From NCBI GenBank assembly GCA_026874595.1, contig CM049314.1, forward strand, positions 23,135,729 to 23,199,728: a DNA stretch of 64,000 bases, read 5' to 3'. The notes under the pieces are model-generated. The model ran no database searches, had not been told where the DNA came from, and saw only the letters and a list, made by a program, of their open reading frames with translations. This document shows, piece by piece, positions 36,160 through 47,300 of this stretch (positions are counted from its first letter, which is position 1; each line of letters starts with the position of its first letter). The DNA comes from Sipunculus nudus (taxonomy: Eukaryota; Annelida; Sipuncula; Golfingiida; Sipunculidae). The position numbers and the translations under genes were made by a program.

Positions 36160-36641
36160 TTAACATGTGCCTTATTTCAAGAGGACGGGGCGTGTCCCAA
36201 TATTCGTTTTAGGTACCATTTGTCACCCTCGCATATTTTTTTTTATACATTCAGTTTCTTCATATTTCTTTCTCAATAACTTTTCAATTATACACCACAT
36301 GTTGAGAAAAGTTGAGGCATGGAATGGCTCATATCACCTCGATCACAGAAACATCATGAATATGTTGTTAAATATGTGTAAATTAGAACGATTAAGATCA
36401 AATTATCCTATAGAAAAATAAAAGTCGAAACTGAACAAAAATTACTGCCCGATAAACTGCCATATATGCTCCATTAATATACATCTTATATAGTGTGTTG
36501 TCCTATGAGTGTGTCCTGTGGATCAGAGGTCTTTATTACTATAAAGGTGGTGTCTAGGGGAGGGCCTTCGTCATACTCCCTTGGGCTGCTTTCTCAGCTC
36601 GATTCTCTTTTAATCATCTACTGCATCTCGATCTTTCAGTT
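36160..36641 (-). repeat. 3' flank of BTB copy C with candidate polyadenylation signal
   Basis: Duplicate of 10450-10949. On the minus strand AATAAA (plus TTTATT at 36532-36537) lies about 105 nt past the stop codon of copy C. It is a plausible polyadenylation signal, and is changed to AATAAG in the copy A flank. A plus-strand frame at 36167-36421 has no recognisable product. Confidence 0.5.
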
Positions 36642-37803
36642 TTAATGATTAACAATGTGGCAGAAATTACAAGTAGTGAGACGTCTTGTCTCATTTCCAC
36701 AGTGACGACAAATAATAATGTTATTTATAGGCCTATTTTGTTCAAGTTTTTCCACTTTGGCCATCAAAAACTGAGCACATGGATCCGTGATCAGGTCCAA
36801 AAATCCCTTCTCTTGTTTCAGCTTAGAGAGGGGCGTTTCTTTGGCGTGATTCATACATTTTTCTTCAAGAGACTCCAAATCAAACTCTCGTGCTAGTATA
36901 AGGTTCCGTACGGTCGGCGGTCGAGACAACAGATGCTGCTCACAAAGCTTCAGTACTCGGTTCACTTGGTATTCTCTTGTTAGAGGAAGCAGAACTGTTA
37001 TATTTTCATCTGTAAACATAAACAGAACAAATTGTGAATACCTTCTTTCTAGAATGGAACTTGCATATTACTTCAAAAGTAGTATTCAGGTTACATGAAT
37101 TTGCAAGATTTGAATGCGCATTGCTGCTGTAAAATGCAGGCCTGGTTAATATCGAATCTTTCTTTATTTATTTATAATCAGGTCATATTTATTCATATCA
37201 ATACCCCCGCATTTTTGTATTACACATTATATATAAAACTAGAAGATGGAGAGAAACAGTAGAAAATCGTGTTGAATTAGTCCTTTTAATCACCTTGGGT
37301 ATGTTGCAATAAGGTGATCTAACTCATGTAGGGGACTTATAACCTCAGGGGCATATACATATGTGTGTCAATATATTAACATCACAAGTACAATATGGCA
37401 TTTAGGCACGCTACTGGTTTTAAGTCCAGTAAAAAGTTTTTGCAACAGGCCATTGTAGAAACCTGATTTTAAAGTTTTTAATGTCTTTCCCAATATTTTT
37501 AAATATATAATATGCATCACCTGTGAGGAAGCTTGATCCATCGTGTGACAGTGTATGACAGATGTTAAATAGAAGCAGAACGCCTTCGTATTTCTTTCCC
37601 GGCAGTGGGATACTGTCAGAGATCTTCTCTTTGAAATCACTGAAAAGCATGGCGTTGAATACCGGCGACGACAAACCCAGAACGCCTTTATTTGCATAGA
37701 TTTTCCTCTGTTCTACCAAGAACACGACGTCACTTCCGGGCCAAGGATGTGACAAATCTACGTTTTCACTTGTGGATTTAGAGGGTTTCTTAGAATCGCT
37801 CAT
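36642..37803 (-). CDS. BTB/POZ-domain protein with Cys-rich tail (copy C), two coding exons
   Basis: Predicted 216-residue protein; the clearest member of the family. Exon 1 is 37803-37521 (94 codons plus 1 nt), with donor CTCACAG|GTGATG. Exon 2 is 37009-36642, with acceptor TTTACAG|ATGAAA. The phase-1 junction gives SFLT-D-ENITVLLPL. The start at 37803 is 7 nt past the acceptor TTTTTTAG|CATAAGAATG. Residues about 24-118 form the BTB fold (SDVVFLVEQRKIYANKGVLG, then SSPVFNAML, IPLPGKKYEGVLLLF, EYQVNRVLKLCEQHLL). Residues about 120-185 are a helical BACK-like extension (NLILAREFDLESLEEKC, then KGFLDLITDPCAQF). The C-terminus is C-X2-C-X9-C-X2-C (CRHC...CNFC), a possible single zinc ribbon. No signal peptide or membrane segment. 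The 511-bp intron is alignable with that of copy A. Likely cytoplasmic or nuclear; Cullin-3 adaptor function is only a family-level guess. Confidence 0.87.
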
Positions 37804-38219
37804 TCTTATGCTAAAAATAATAATTATAAAAGAGCAGTCAATTAATCATGCAATTGCGAGTTTCTAAAAAAAATGTGATCCATATTGCGGTATCTTCTAA
37901 AATGATTACCGCACTTTACGGTTAATCAATTCTGGAATTATATTCCAAAGTTATCAGTTTAAACAAAATCTTATGAGGAAATTTACTATTATAGTCAAAT
38001 TATGATAAAGCCTCTAGTAATCGGAATAATAAGAGTATATCAGAACGGCTGAGAGCGTCCTATTCCGTTAGAGTATTGTCAGGGGTTGCCGACTCGCAGA
38101 TTCTCTGATCAAACTCGAACTCAAGGCAGACGTAATAAGACGATGTTTAATTAATATATCAGCTGTACAGGTTCGCACCATGCACATACGCTAAAATTTT
38201 TAGAAACAGCAGGCTACTG

Positions 38220-38272
38220 GAGACTGAGACCCGAGACACGAGACTTGAGACCTGAGACTTAAGACCGGAGAC
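38220..38272. repeat. Degenerate (GAGACYY)n simple repeat
   Basis: Seven or so units of the form GAGAC(C/T)(C/T) with variations (GAGACCC, GAGACAC, GAGACTT, GAGACCT, AAGACCG). Low-complexity DNA within the intronic insertion. Confidence 0.7.
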
Positions 38273-38659
38273 CCTTTTTCAGTGCCATCCCAGTATACTT
38301 ATACATTCTACAGGCGTGAGTTAGGACCTTAACGAAACAGGGTTTGCGAGGCTGGTGCTGATATCGCTATCTGGTCAAGTCAGAGTAAAAGTGTTTATCT
38401 TGTTAACGCTTAAAATGGATATAATCCAAAGACTACAACACGCTCAACAATAAATAATACCTTGCTAGATGGGTCATTCTTCAAAAAATGACCCATTTCA
38501 GCAGGTACAACATCTGGAAAATAACTTATCAGAAAAAATTTATTTTATAGAGTCTCACATGCTAATAAAAATGTAAACTATATGAAATTAATTTCAACAG
38601 AGCACTTTATTTAATGAAAAATTATAGTTTTCGCTAAATTAATGCCCTATGTGTATCAT

Positions 38660-39612
38660 CAATTTCAACACCGTTACAGACTTATGCAATGCTTGAAAAT
38701 TATTATGAAAGATTGAGCTGGATATTGTCATGCTAATGTCATGGTCCCACATTAATAATTTGAAAAAAAATAAGAAAGGCTTACCTGTCAGATGTATTTT
38801 ATTATAAAAATATATTTCAACCCTGTAAAATGCATATTTTTCATTTTATGAGTTACGTTTAAATCCTGAAACAAAATACAACCGCATCCCACAGAAGGTA
38901 TAATACAATAAAACGAAGGAAAATATATCTATCTACCTCGGTAAATAAAAAAATACAGGAGATAAAAGTAATTTCTAATATGCTTCAAGTCATTTTTTTT
39001 CTTGAAATTAACGGTGTTAAAAAAAGATAACGGTGCTGAATTACCATAAATGTAATCATTGGCAAAATTATTATTTAAAGCGAGCAGACTTCTTATATAA
39101 TATTTAAAAGTGTAATATTTAAAAATACATGACACAGTGATCTTTATAAAAATGTCAGTTTGTAGAATTTTTATCTTACATCCATCCTGCCACCTTTTTC
39201 TTTCAACACCGTTCACTGACATTCATCACCGTTAAAACTGAAAAGTAACGGTGTTGATGCATAATGGTGTTGAAAAAAATATGATTTTTATTCGAAGAAA
39301 CTTAATTAATTCTTCAACGTTCTAGTACACAGTATATGTATGTGTTGACAGTGTGAGCTATATTCCAAAACTAAGAAAAGCAGAAATATTTCAATTAGTT
39401 TGGAGAAAAATAGGTAACGGTGTTGAAAAGCACTAAATATACGGACATTTTTACACAACTATGGAAATTTCCTGTTGTAAAATGACAAAATAAATACCGA
39501 TAATGTTGGTGTCATTCTGCGACGTTACTTCAACTTAATTGGGTTTTAAACAAGGAGTAATCAATCAATATCGTGTCATGACGATCAAATTGTCTTTATA
39601 ACGGTGTTAAAA
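38660..39612. repeat. Cluster of dispersed ACGGTGTTGAAA-type motifs
   Basis: At least nine copies of a core A(A/C)CGGTGTT(G/A)A occur in either orientation, near 38669, 39008, 39029, 39204, 39224, 39246, 39263, 39418 and 39600. Spacing is irregular, and the sequence between is unrelated AT-rich DNA. Flanking it at both sides are TGGGTCATT...AATGACCCA inverted pairs (38471-38503 and 39989-40014). The role is unknown. Confidence 0.6.
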
Positions 39613-40376
39613 AAAAATCTGGGAACACACATTTAATCACAATAAAAGTGGAAAAATTAGAAGGATGTAAATAAACTTGTGGTAGTTTTTAAAGATCAAT
39701 TTTATCATAAACATGAAGAGAGAAAAAAATTCTAGGCCTTTTCCATTTGTTTAATAAAAATAAGAGGATAAGCAGTTTTTTATTATGGCCTGGGGACAGG
39801 TACTTTTGAATGACCTGTGAACCATTAAGTGTAGATTTGAAGCATTTAAGGTATTACCTCTCTAAACAAATAAGTTCTAATTAAGCATAAAATATAAGAT
39901 ACTAGAATTAAATCTTGAAAAGCACAATGGCAGGTGATATATATTTGTACTATGGCACTGTGGATGTTAGGGACATGAATTTTCATGATTTGGGTCATTT
40001 TCTGTAGAATGACCCAGGTAGTTCACACAACACTTTATCAGTAATACTAATCGTGACGTAATCACGAATTATAATTAACTTGTAATGTGAAATAAACTCA
40101 GATTTTACCATGGTGATTTTAATTCATCAAATGAAAAATGATTAATGTCTAGAAAATGAAATAAGATAGAGTATATCTTGGCATATATGCACATAAAGAG
40201 AACAGAGGGGCTCATCTGATAATCTATAATTTTAAGAAATATATATAACCACCTGGTTGCAAATGAAGAAATATACTTGAACAGAAAACACTCTCTCTGT
40301 ACATATATATCCATGCGGGATATTGAGTAGGGGTCGAGGGGAACCAATCATCCTCATCGCGAAGACGCTGGGCTGG

Positions 40377-41092
40377 GTGGCACCTACGCTCTTTACACAG
40401 CGCTTTACCTATAGGGCTACTTCCTATATCGTAAAGCGCTGTTTGTTATGAACTCGTATCCTGAATTGCAACACCAGAGGGGAGCACTGTATTTTTGTCC
40501 AATCAGATGAGACGTTGTGCTGGAAGACAAAGCCAAGCGGGGAATACACGGAGCCAATCATATTCATTTCTTTTTGAGTGACAGCTCATCCCCCAGCGTA
40601 ACCGTCTGAACAGGCCACAGGCTAAGAGAGAATTGCCCCTGACGTGGTTTGCTTAGGGCCTTGGGCACATAGGATGCTCGGCCGGTGAGCCGTAATTAAA
40701 ACGAAACGTAACAACAAAGGCTGCGTGCACATCTCGCTGGCAGGTTTCAGTTCTGCAGACAACAGATACATGGCTACGCTAACACAGTCATAATGTCATA
40801 ATCGAATCGGTCTATGATGCGAGAATGCAGAGGGAACAATTTAAATTCGACCGGAAACTCATCAAGCGGCGCTTGAAGCGCGGCAATGGGCGGAGCCAGG
40901 ATGCCTGTCGAGTGTTTGTTTATTGGCATCTGATTGGCTGCTTGTCATATCGTACCCACGTTTATTTCAGCGGACAACGAACCGCCATCTGGTGTCTAAA
41001 TATATCATAAACGGTGAAAGCTGGCAGCGTGAAAATCAGTTGCTTCTTTAGAAGCGCAAGATTTCCGCTGCCTCGGGAGCGTAGGTGGCACC
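40377..41092. mobile_element. 716-bp element with 16-bp terminal inverted repeats
   Basis: Begins GGTGGCACCTACGCTC (40377-40392) and ends with GAGCGTAGGTGGCACC (41077-41092), whose reverse complement is GGTGCCACCTACGCTC: 15 of 16 match. Just inside the left end is a 12-bp perfect hairpin, ACAGCGCTTTAC / GTAAAGCGCTGT (40397-40408 and 40431-40442). GC content is higher than the surroundings, and CCAAT/ATTGG boxes occur within. No transposase was seen. A MITE-like element nested in the larger insertion. Confidence 0.65.
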
Positions 41093-41194
41093 TTACGCAA
41101 GTGTATATGTGTGTACTTTGTAACAGCATTATTAACACAAGGGTAACATTTTGACTCACAGGAGATAAACCCTTTTTTCATAAATTGCCATCAA

Positions 41195-41198
<4 letters not shown>

Positions 41199-41253
<55 letters not shown>
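41199..41253. repeat. (TA)n microsatellite in the 5' intron of BTB copy C
   Basis: An uninterrupted TA tract after CATCAATGCA, homologous in position to 12551-12598. Confidence 0.95.
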
Positions 41254-41256
<3 letters not shown>

Positions 41257-41439
41257 TTATTCTATGTGTGAACGTGTGGGTGTGTCATTGTACATACATG
41301 TAATAAAACATAATGAAACTACGCCACAGCCTATTCACTACTCATAGTAGCCTGAGAAGCCTAGGTGTTTATTGATATACCTATCCTGCTGACTGCAGTA
41401 TAGTTCAATAATATTAACTTATCAGACGTCCTAGGTAAC

Positions 41440-41727
41440 TTACTTACCTCTACCTCAGCGACGAAAATACCTGTGGATCCTATTCCTGAACGCAGAGCAG
41501 TTGTGCGAATTGGGGTTGAGCTCCTTAATCTGAACCACGACAGAGAAATCGGTATAAAATTATATGCTTGCAACACGTTCAAGTGGACTTTGATCCGTAC
41601 TTCCTCAAAGCACAGACTTCCCAGAATCATACACGGACGTCGATGAAAGATTGTCGATTGGTGAACACGGGAATAATCACTGTTCATGTTTAAAAAAGCA
41701 AGGTTTATGGATGTAGCTCCACAAGAT
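41440..41727 (-). promoter_or_regulatory. Candidate 5' non-coding exon and promoter of BTB copy C (shortened)
   Basis: Minus-strand donors GAG|GTAAGTAAG (boundary 41448) or the GTAAGTT 4 nt further lie where copy A has GTAAGTATCC. The exon side shares CCTGAACGCAGAGCAG, ACACGTTCA(A/C)GTGGACTT, CCCAGAAT.ATACACGGA, ACACGGGAATAAT and GTAGCTCCACAAGA with copies A and B. Homology ends at about 41727, where a GGCGTATCCAGGGTGG repeat begins, so the distal half of this region is missing here. The distance to the start codon is 3.6 kb because of the inserted DNA. Confidence 0.4.
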
Positions 41728-41865
41728 AGTGGCGTATCCAGGGTGGTAGATGCTGGAGCTATAGCTCTCCCCCCGAGGGTTCTCGTCTGGGGGGGGGGGG
41801 GCTTACATTTTATCGTTCCACAATATTTGAGAAAAGGCTAGAAACATATTTTCTCAAAAGAATTT

Positions 41866-41998
41866 ACACCGAATTCTCTCGCCATAACCAGGTTACGGAC
41901 AGTAGGCGATTGAAACAACAGGTGCTGCTCACAAAGCTTCAACACTCGGGTCACTTGATATTATCTGGCAAGAGGAAGCAGATTTGTGATACTCTCAT
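41866..41998 (-). pseudogene. BTB-family exon-2 remnant (psi-2) with premature stop
   Basis: The preserved acceptor TATTCACAG|ATGAGAGTA at 41998 is followed by ITNLLPLAR, then TAA in place of the Glu codon, then YQVTRVLKLCEQHLL and TVRNLVMAREFG. The homology stops at about 41866, where other repeat sequence begins, so the last two-thirds of the exon are gone. The intron-side sequence aligns with that beside the remnant at 20462-20714. The missing exon 1 may be the remnant at 49870-50110, about 8 kb upstream. Confidence 0.8.
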
Positions 41999-42239
41999 CT
42001 GTGAATATAAACATTAACACACGTGAACACTTCACGTTGAAGAAAAAGAAGTTTTCAAAATACCACGCGCTTATATTTACCATGCATGATCATGTAACTG
42101 TTGAACTCTAATATATAACTTAAAAAAAAGTAATTTAGCTGTATGCATGCATTGTCAAAGTCTGGTTCTACATACTACTGATAATCAAAATCCTGGTTTT
42201 ATAAATCATTTTGATATATATCAATTTACAACTGACTCT

Positions 42240-42600
42240 GAATTGTGCCCTGGGTAAACATTTTCATCCAATATTGACACATATTCATGATCTGTCAACC
42301 GTTGATGCAGTTATGTAATTATGCATTGACGCACTCAGCCATGGCCAGGTGGACATTTACGGGGATCCGGATTATGCCTGCATTTCGAAATGATTTCAGA
42401 TCTTTTGTTCAGCCGTTGTGACTTCAGGAATGTTATTATTTGAACCTTTCCTTCGAGGCAGAGATTAAACGTGCAATTGTGGAGCTTTCTGAACATTTTC
42501 GTAAATAATCACTATGTACCAGCTCTTAGCATCCCAATAATACACCAATAATGGATTCGTTCTGCAAAAATGTTTACTACCGGTATACCACTCCTAACCA
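42240..42600. other. Non-coding spacer
   Basis: Intron-like sequence related to 20715-20990 ends at about 42240; after that nothing was recognised. Confidence 0.4.
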
Positions 42601-43037
42601 AGTCGAGCACTATCTAGTCGATCGGCCCCATGAGAAGAAAATGGATCGTCAACAGTTCAAATATTCCATGAACATATACCCATACCACAAAAACACACCT
42701 ACATCAGGGCATTGATTGAAAGGTGGAGAGCGTGATAAAACGGATGCTGTGGAGGGCCTTCCACTTAGTCCATAAGGAAGACCAGAACGAGGGTCAGATA
42801 AACCAGGAAAACATACAAAAAATCGGACTCAAAACAAATAGAAACCCACCACATATCCTCGAGATCAAATCTTCTGAGGATGATCTACTCGAAATGGTCG
42901 AGAACTTCCATTATAGAAACGTAAATACCAGTTTCCAGAGGCAGTTGAGGACGGACATGAAAAACATAAATTCTTCACGCAAAGTCTACGTGCAAGCCGA
43001 CAAAACAAGGGATTACAACAAAATGGACACAAATTGA
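42600..43037 (+). pseudogene. Retroelement ORF fragment (region N-terminal to a reverse transcriptase)
   Basis: A 104-codon frame (42723-43037) reads VIKRMLWRAFHLVHKEDQ, NRNPPHILEIKSSEDDLLEM, NVNTSFQRQLRTDMKNINSS and VYVQADKTRDYNKMD. The RNVN.xFQ.xL..D and V.V.ADKT..YK(M/L) phrases are ones I associate with the segment just before the RT core in a family of invertebrate retroelements. Upstream, KYSMN at about 42660 appears in another frame. The RT core does not follow, so it is a fragment. Family assignment is tentative. Confidence 0.5.
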
Positions 43038-43039
43038 AC

Positions 43040-44330
43040 AAGGGTATCCGGCGGCGAGTCAGATGAGCCAGAGCTATGGAAATGGCGTTTCCATCTCCGC
43101 TTATATGCAACCTACCTCCTTAGGTTACACTGTTTTTTCCTTTTGTCATCATTGCTGTGTTTACAAACATGTTTTTGATAAACAAATTCAGGCATCCTTT
43201 ATGAAGGCGTTGTAAGAACATTACATGACCAGAATTGCCCTTAAATCATTAATATGTACACGGAGGAAGCCAGCAATAACATGAATTCTTTTTCAAAAGG
43301 TAGGTTTATTGGCATTTTTAAATAGACTTACAGAAGCTGCTTGGAGGAAAAATGACTATGTTTTGCACACATTGTTTAGTAAAAACTGCTTTAATCTAAT
43401 GTTAGGCTAAACATTCCTACATTTTTTCTCAAGTGATTCTGTGAAGTTCAGAAGCATTGTGGTAGCCTGACAGAGTGAAAGATAAAAAGACCGTGAAAGC
43501 CTCAGGTTAGTATATCATGTAATTGCGAGACATTATGCAAACAATAGCGCCTTTTTTCCGCAAGTGTTTGACTGATTTATAATTTAATGCTTCCATACCA
43601 CATTGCACGTAATAATTGATAAAATGGCAAAACTAAAAAATATTATCATTAAGATTCAAACAAGGTAAAATAAGGCAAGATTTAAGCTTTTTAATTGTTA
43701 ATGACTATGCCGGCGTGCTGTTTACAATTTATCGAGGTCACGTTGGTGGTCGCAATTTTAAGAGTAAAACATGCACGTTTCTTTGAATTCAGGGTTTAAA
43801 AATAAGTTGAAAAATTTTGAAAAAAGGTGACTTAGGGGCCTGTTGCTCAGCCGACAAGCATGACCTGTGAAATTGTAAGACCTTACTCATGAAAATCTCT
43901 TTGGGCAAATCTATTTAAATCTTAGCAGGATTACAGAATGTATGTTTGATTAAATGAAATAATTTCAATTTGATAATTAAACGCTAAATGTACATTTACT
44001 TTAATAATACATGGATATGGCTGCTATTCAGCAGTATAACTAAAGCACACCTAGTTTACCGTTTTCAAATGTCCATAAATTAATCAGCATAAAAGTTTAA
44101 AGCTAATTAATAGATTCTCATCCTGCTTCAAGTTTACTTGAATTTATAAGTACTAATACACATGTAGAAACCAATATGAAAAGGGGGGGGGGGTGTCCCT
44201 ATTTTGTGATGTAGGTCACAAAACTGAAAGCAGACGTTTAAAAAACGCTCTGCAAACATCGAAATCCCAGTGTTGAAGTTCATACTTCGAAATTGCCCGT
44301 GAACACAAATCGTGCTGCTAATTATTACTG
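43040..44330. other. Non-coding spacer
   Basis: No supported gene. A G10 run lies at about 44180. The stretch ends at the start of the tandemly duplicated repeat. Confidence 0.4.
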
Positions 44331-44333
44331 GGC

Positions 44334-47300
44334 CCCTAACTCCGAAGCACGGTCGACCGTGATCTGAATGGGCGCTGAAAACTTCCATGGGTTCCGTTCA
44401 GAAATGCATGAGTAATGTTGTGAAAAAAAACCCCACCTACACGAGGGCAATAAAAGAAGTTAAAATAGCATGGTGGACAAAATAGACAAATGTTTGAGAT
44501 GATAGAAGGTCATTCTAATTTAACTTGAACCCGATACAATACAGCTTTGTTAGCATTTCTGGATGATAAAACATATTTTGACCATAGCATGCTGGGTATA
44601 AGAGATTTTGGTAATAAGAGATTTAGATGCTACTGATATTTTCAGCATACCAAAATTATGCGCAATGTCAGAATTACTGGTTTAATTTCAGATAAGATTG
44701 AAAAAGAAATCCAAGAAAATGTCCAGGTAGATTCATCACACAAGAATACATCTCAAAATGGACATATGGCAAGTGAAAAGTATACAAATGTTAAATTGGA
44801 CTTGGGATATATCATTCTACAGAATCTGAAGTTTATCCGACGAGTACAATTTGTTATACTTTAAGGTACTAGAAATAGAAACTTGGACCAAGGAAAGGAG
44901 AGTGTAAACAGTACATGGACCTCAAAATTCTCACGTGGGACAGAATGACCTATGTTTCATCTCTTTGGATTGTTTTTAGCTCAGCTGACTGTAAGCCATA
45001 TGAGCTATAGCGATCACTCTTTGTCCGTCGTCCGTCCGTCCGTCCGGCCGACCGGCCGTCTGTCCGTTAACAAGGCACAAATCGTAACCACTGGACCTGC
45101 AAATCTTCTAACTTTACATCCATAGACGTCCATGAAAAATCTCCTTGGAAACCTGCAATTAGGTCTCTGTTACCCATATTCATCAAGCTATGGGGCTCCG
45201 AAGTACCCCCCCTCCCCCAGAATAATGACAAATTTGATACAAAAACTCAAATATCTAAACAACTGATGCATTGATCACCATGATTCTTTGAAGGGATATT
45301 GAACATGGAGTATTTCATCAGTTTCTGCAGACTGGTGGCGCAACCTGTATTTTTCCAATTTTTTACGATTTTTTTTCTCTATTTTTGAGACCTCAAAAGA
45401 TGCCGTCATCTGTTAACAGGGCACACATTGTAACTGCTGGACCTGGAATCTTCCCACTTTACATCCAGAGAGGCCCATTAAAAGTTCTCTTGGAAACTTG
45501 AAATAAGGTCTCTGTTACCCATATTCTTCCAGCTATGGGGCTTCGAAGTACCCCTCAGAATAATGAAAAATTTGATACGAAAGCTCAAATATCCAAACAA
45601 CTAATGCATTGATCACCATGAATCTTTGTATGGTTATTGATCATGGAGTGTTTCATCAGTTTCTGCAGACTGGTGGCGGTACCTGTATTTTTTTTTTATA
45701 TTTTTAATGATTTTTTTTTCTCTATTTTGAGACCTTTAAAGATGCCGTCATCCATTAACAGGTCACAATCATAACCGCTGGATCTGGAATATTCTAAATT
45801 AACATCCAGATAGGTTAATGAAAAGTCTCTTTGAAAACCTGGGCAACCTAACTTCGAAGCACGGTCGACCGTGATCTGAACCGGCGCTGAAAACTTCCAT
45901 GGGTTCCGTTCAGAAATGCATAAGTAATGTTGTGGAAAAAAAACACCCACACGAGGGCAATAAAAGAAGTTAAATTACCATGGTGGACAAAATGGGCAAA
46001 TGTTTGAGATGATAGAAGATAATTCTAATTTAACATGAACCCGATACAATACAGCTTTGTTAGCATTTCTGGATGATAAAACATATTTTGACCATAGCAT
46101 GCAGGGTTTAAGAGATTTTGGTAATAAGAGATTTAGATGCTACTGATATTTTGAGCATACCAAAATTATGCGCAATGTCGGATTTACTGGCTTAATTTCA
46201 GATAAGACTGAAAAGGAAATCCTAGAAAATGTCTAGGTAGATTCATCACACAAAGAATACATCTCAAAATGGACATATGGCAAGTGAAAAGTATACAAAT
46301 GTTTAAATTGGACTTGAGATATATTATTCTACAGAATCTGAAGTTTATCCGACGAGTACAATTTGTTATACTTTGAGGTACTAGAAATAGAAACTTAGAC
46401 CAAGGAAACAGAGAGTGTAAACAGTACATGGACCTCAAGAGTTCTCACATGGGGCAGAACGACCTATGTTTCATCTCCTTAGCTCAGCTGATTGTAAGCC
46501 ATCTGAGCTATAGCGATCACTCTTCGTTCGTCGTCCGTCGGGCGATCCGGCCAACCGGCCGTCTGTCCATTAACAAGGCACAAATCGTAACCACTGGACC
46601 TGGGATCTTCTATCTTTACATCCATAGAGGTCCATGAAAATCTCCTTGGAAACCTGGAATCAGGTCTATGTTACCCATATTCTTCAAGCTATGGGGCTCC
46701 GAAGTAACCCCCCCCCCCCCCCCAGAATAATGACAAAAACTCAAATATCTAAACAACTTATGCATTGATCACCATGATTCTTTGCATGGATATTAAACAG
46801 GAGTGCTTCATCAGTTTCTGCAGACTGGTTGTGCAACCTGTATTTTTTCAATTTTTTACGATTTTTTTCTCTTTTTGCGACCTCAAAAGATGCCGTCATC
46901 TGTTAACAGGGCACGAATCGTAACCGTTGGGTCTAGAATATTCTAAATTTACATCATGATAGGATAATGAAAAGTCTCTTTAAAAACTTAGAATTGGGTC
47001 TCTGTTACCCATATTCTTCAAGCTATAGGGCTCCAAAGTACCCCCCCCCCGTGAATAATGAAAAATTTGATACGAAAGCTCAAGTATGTGAACAACTAAA
47101 GTATTGATCACCATGATTCTTTGCACGGATATTGATCATGGGTAGTAACATTAGTTTTTGTCGACTGGTGGCGCCACCTGTATTTTTTTTACGATCTTTT
47201 TCTCTATTTTTAAGACCTTAAAAGATGACGTCATCTGATAATAGGGCTTAAATCGTAATGACTAGACCTAGAATCTTCTTTCTTGACATGCTGGGAGGCC

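Larger units (their letters stand above)
38078..41125. repeat. ~3 kb insertion in the 5' intron of BTB copy C
   Basis: Copy A sequence 12418-12550 (AGAGTATAT.AG...GGCT...AGCGTCCT, then TTAGAG, then TTTTGACTCACAG.AGAT.AACCC, then (TA)n) is split in copy C. The first part lies at 38030-38077 and the rest at about 41126-41253. Everything between is inserted relative to copies A and B. It is composite: a GAGAC-rich stretch at 38220-38272, the ACGGTGTTGAAA motif cluster at 38660-39612, and a 716-bp element with its own inverted repeats at 40377-41092. No intact coding region was found. Confidence 0.65.

Noticed and set aside
38929-39222. A 97-codon minus-strand gene in the copy C intronic insertion
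   Set aside because: Mostly low-complexity Phe/Tyr/Asn after the first 20 residues; it covers several ACGGTGTT motifs and is best explained by them. A decayed transposon frame cannot be excluded.
42865-43110. A Cys-rich minus-strand protein at 42.9-43.1 kb
   Set aside because: It is antisense to the retroelement fragment, whose plus-strand reading has recognisable phrases.
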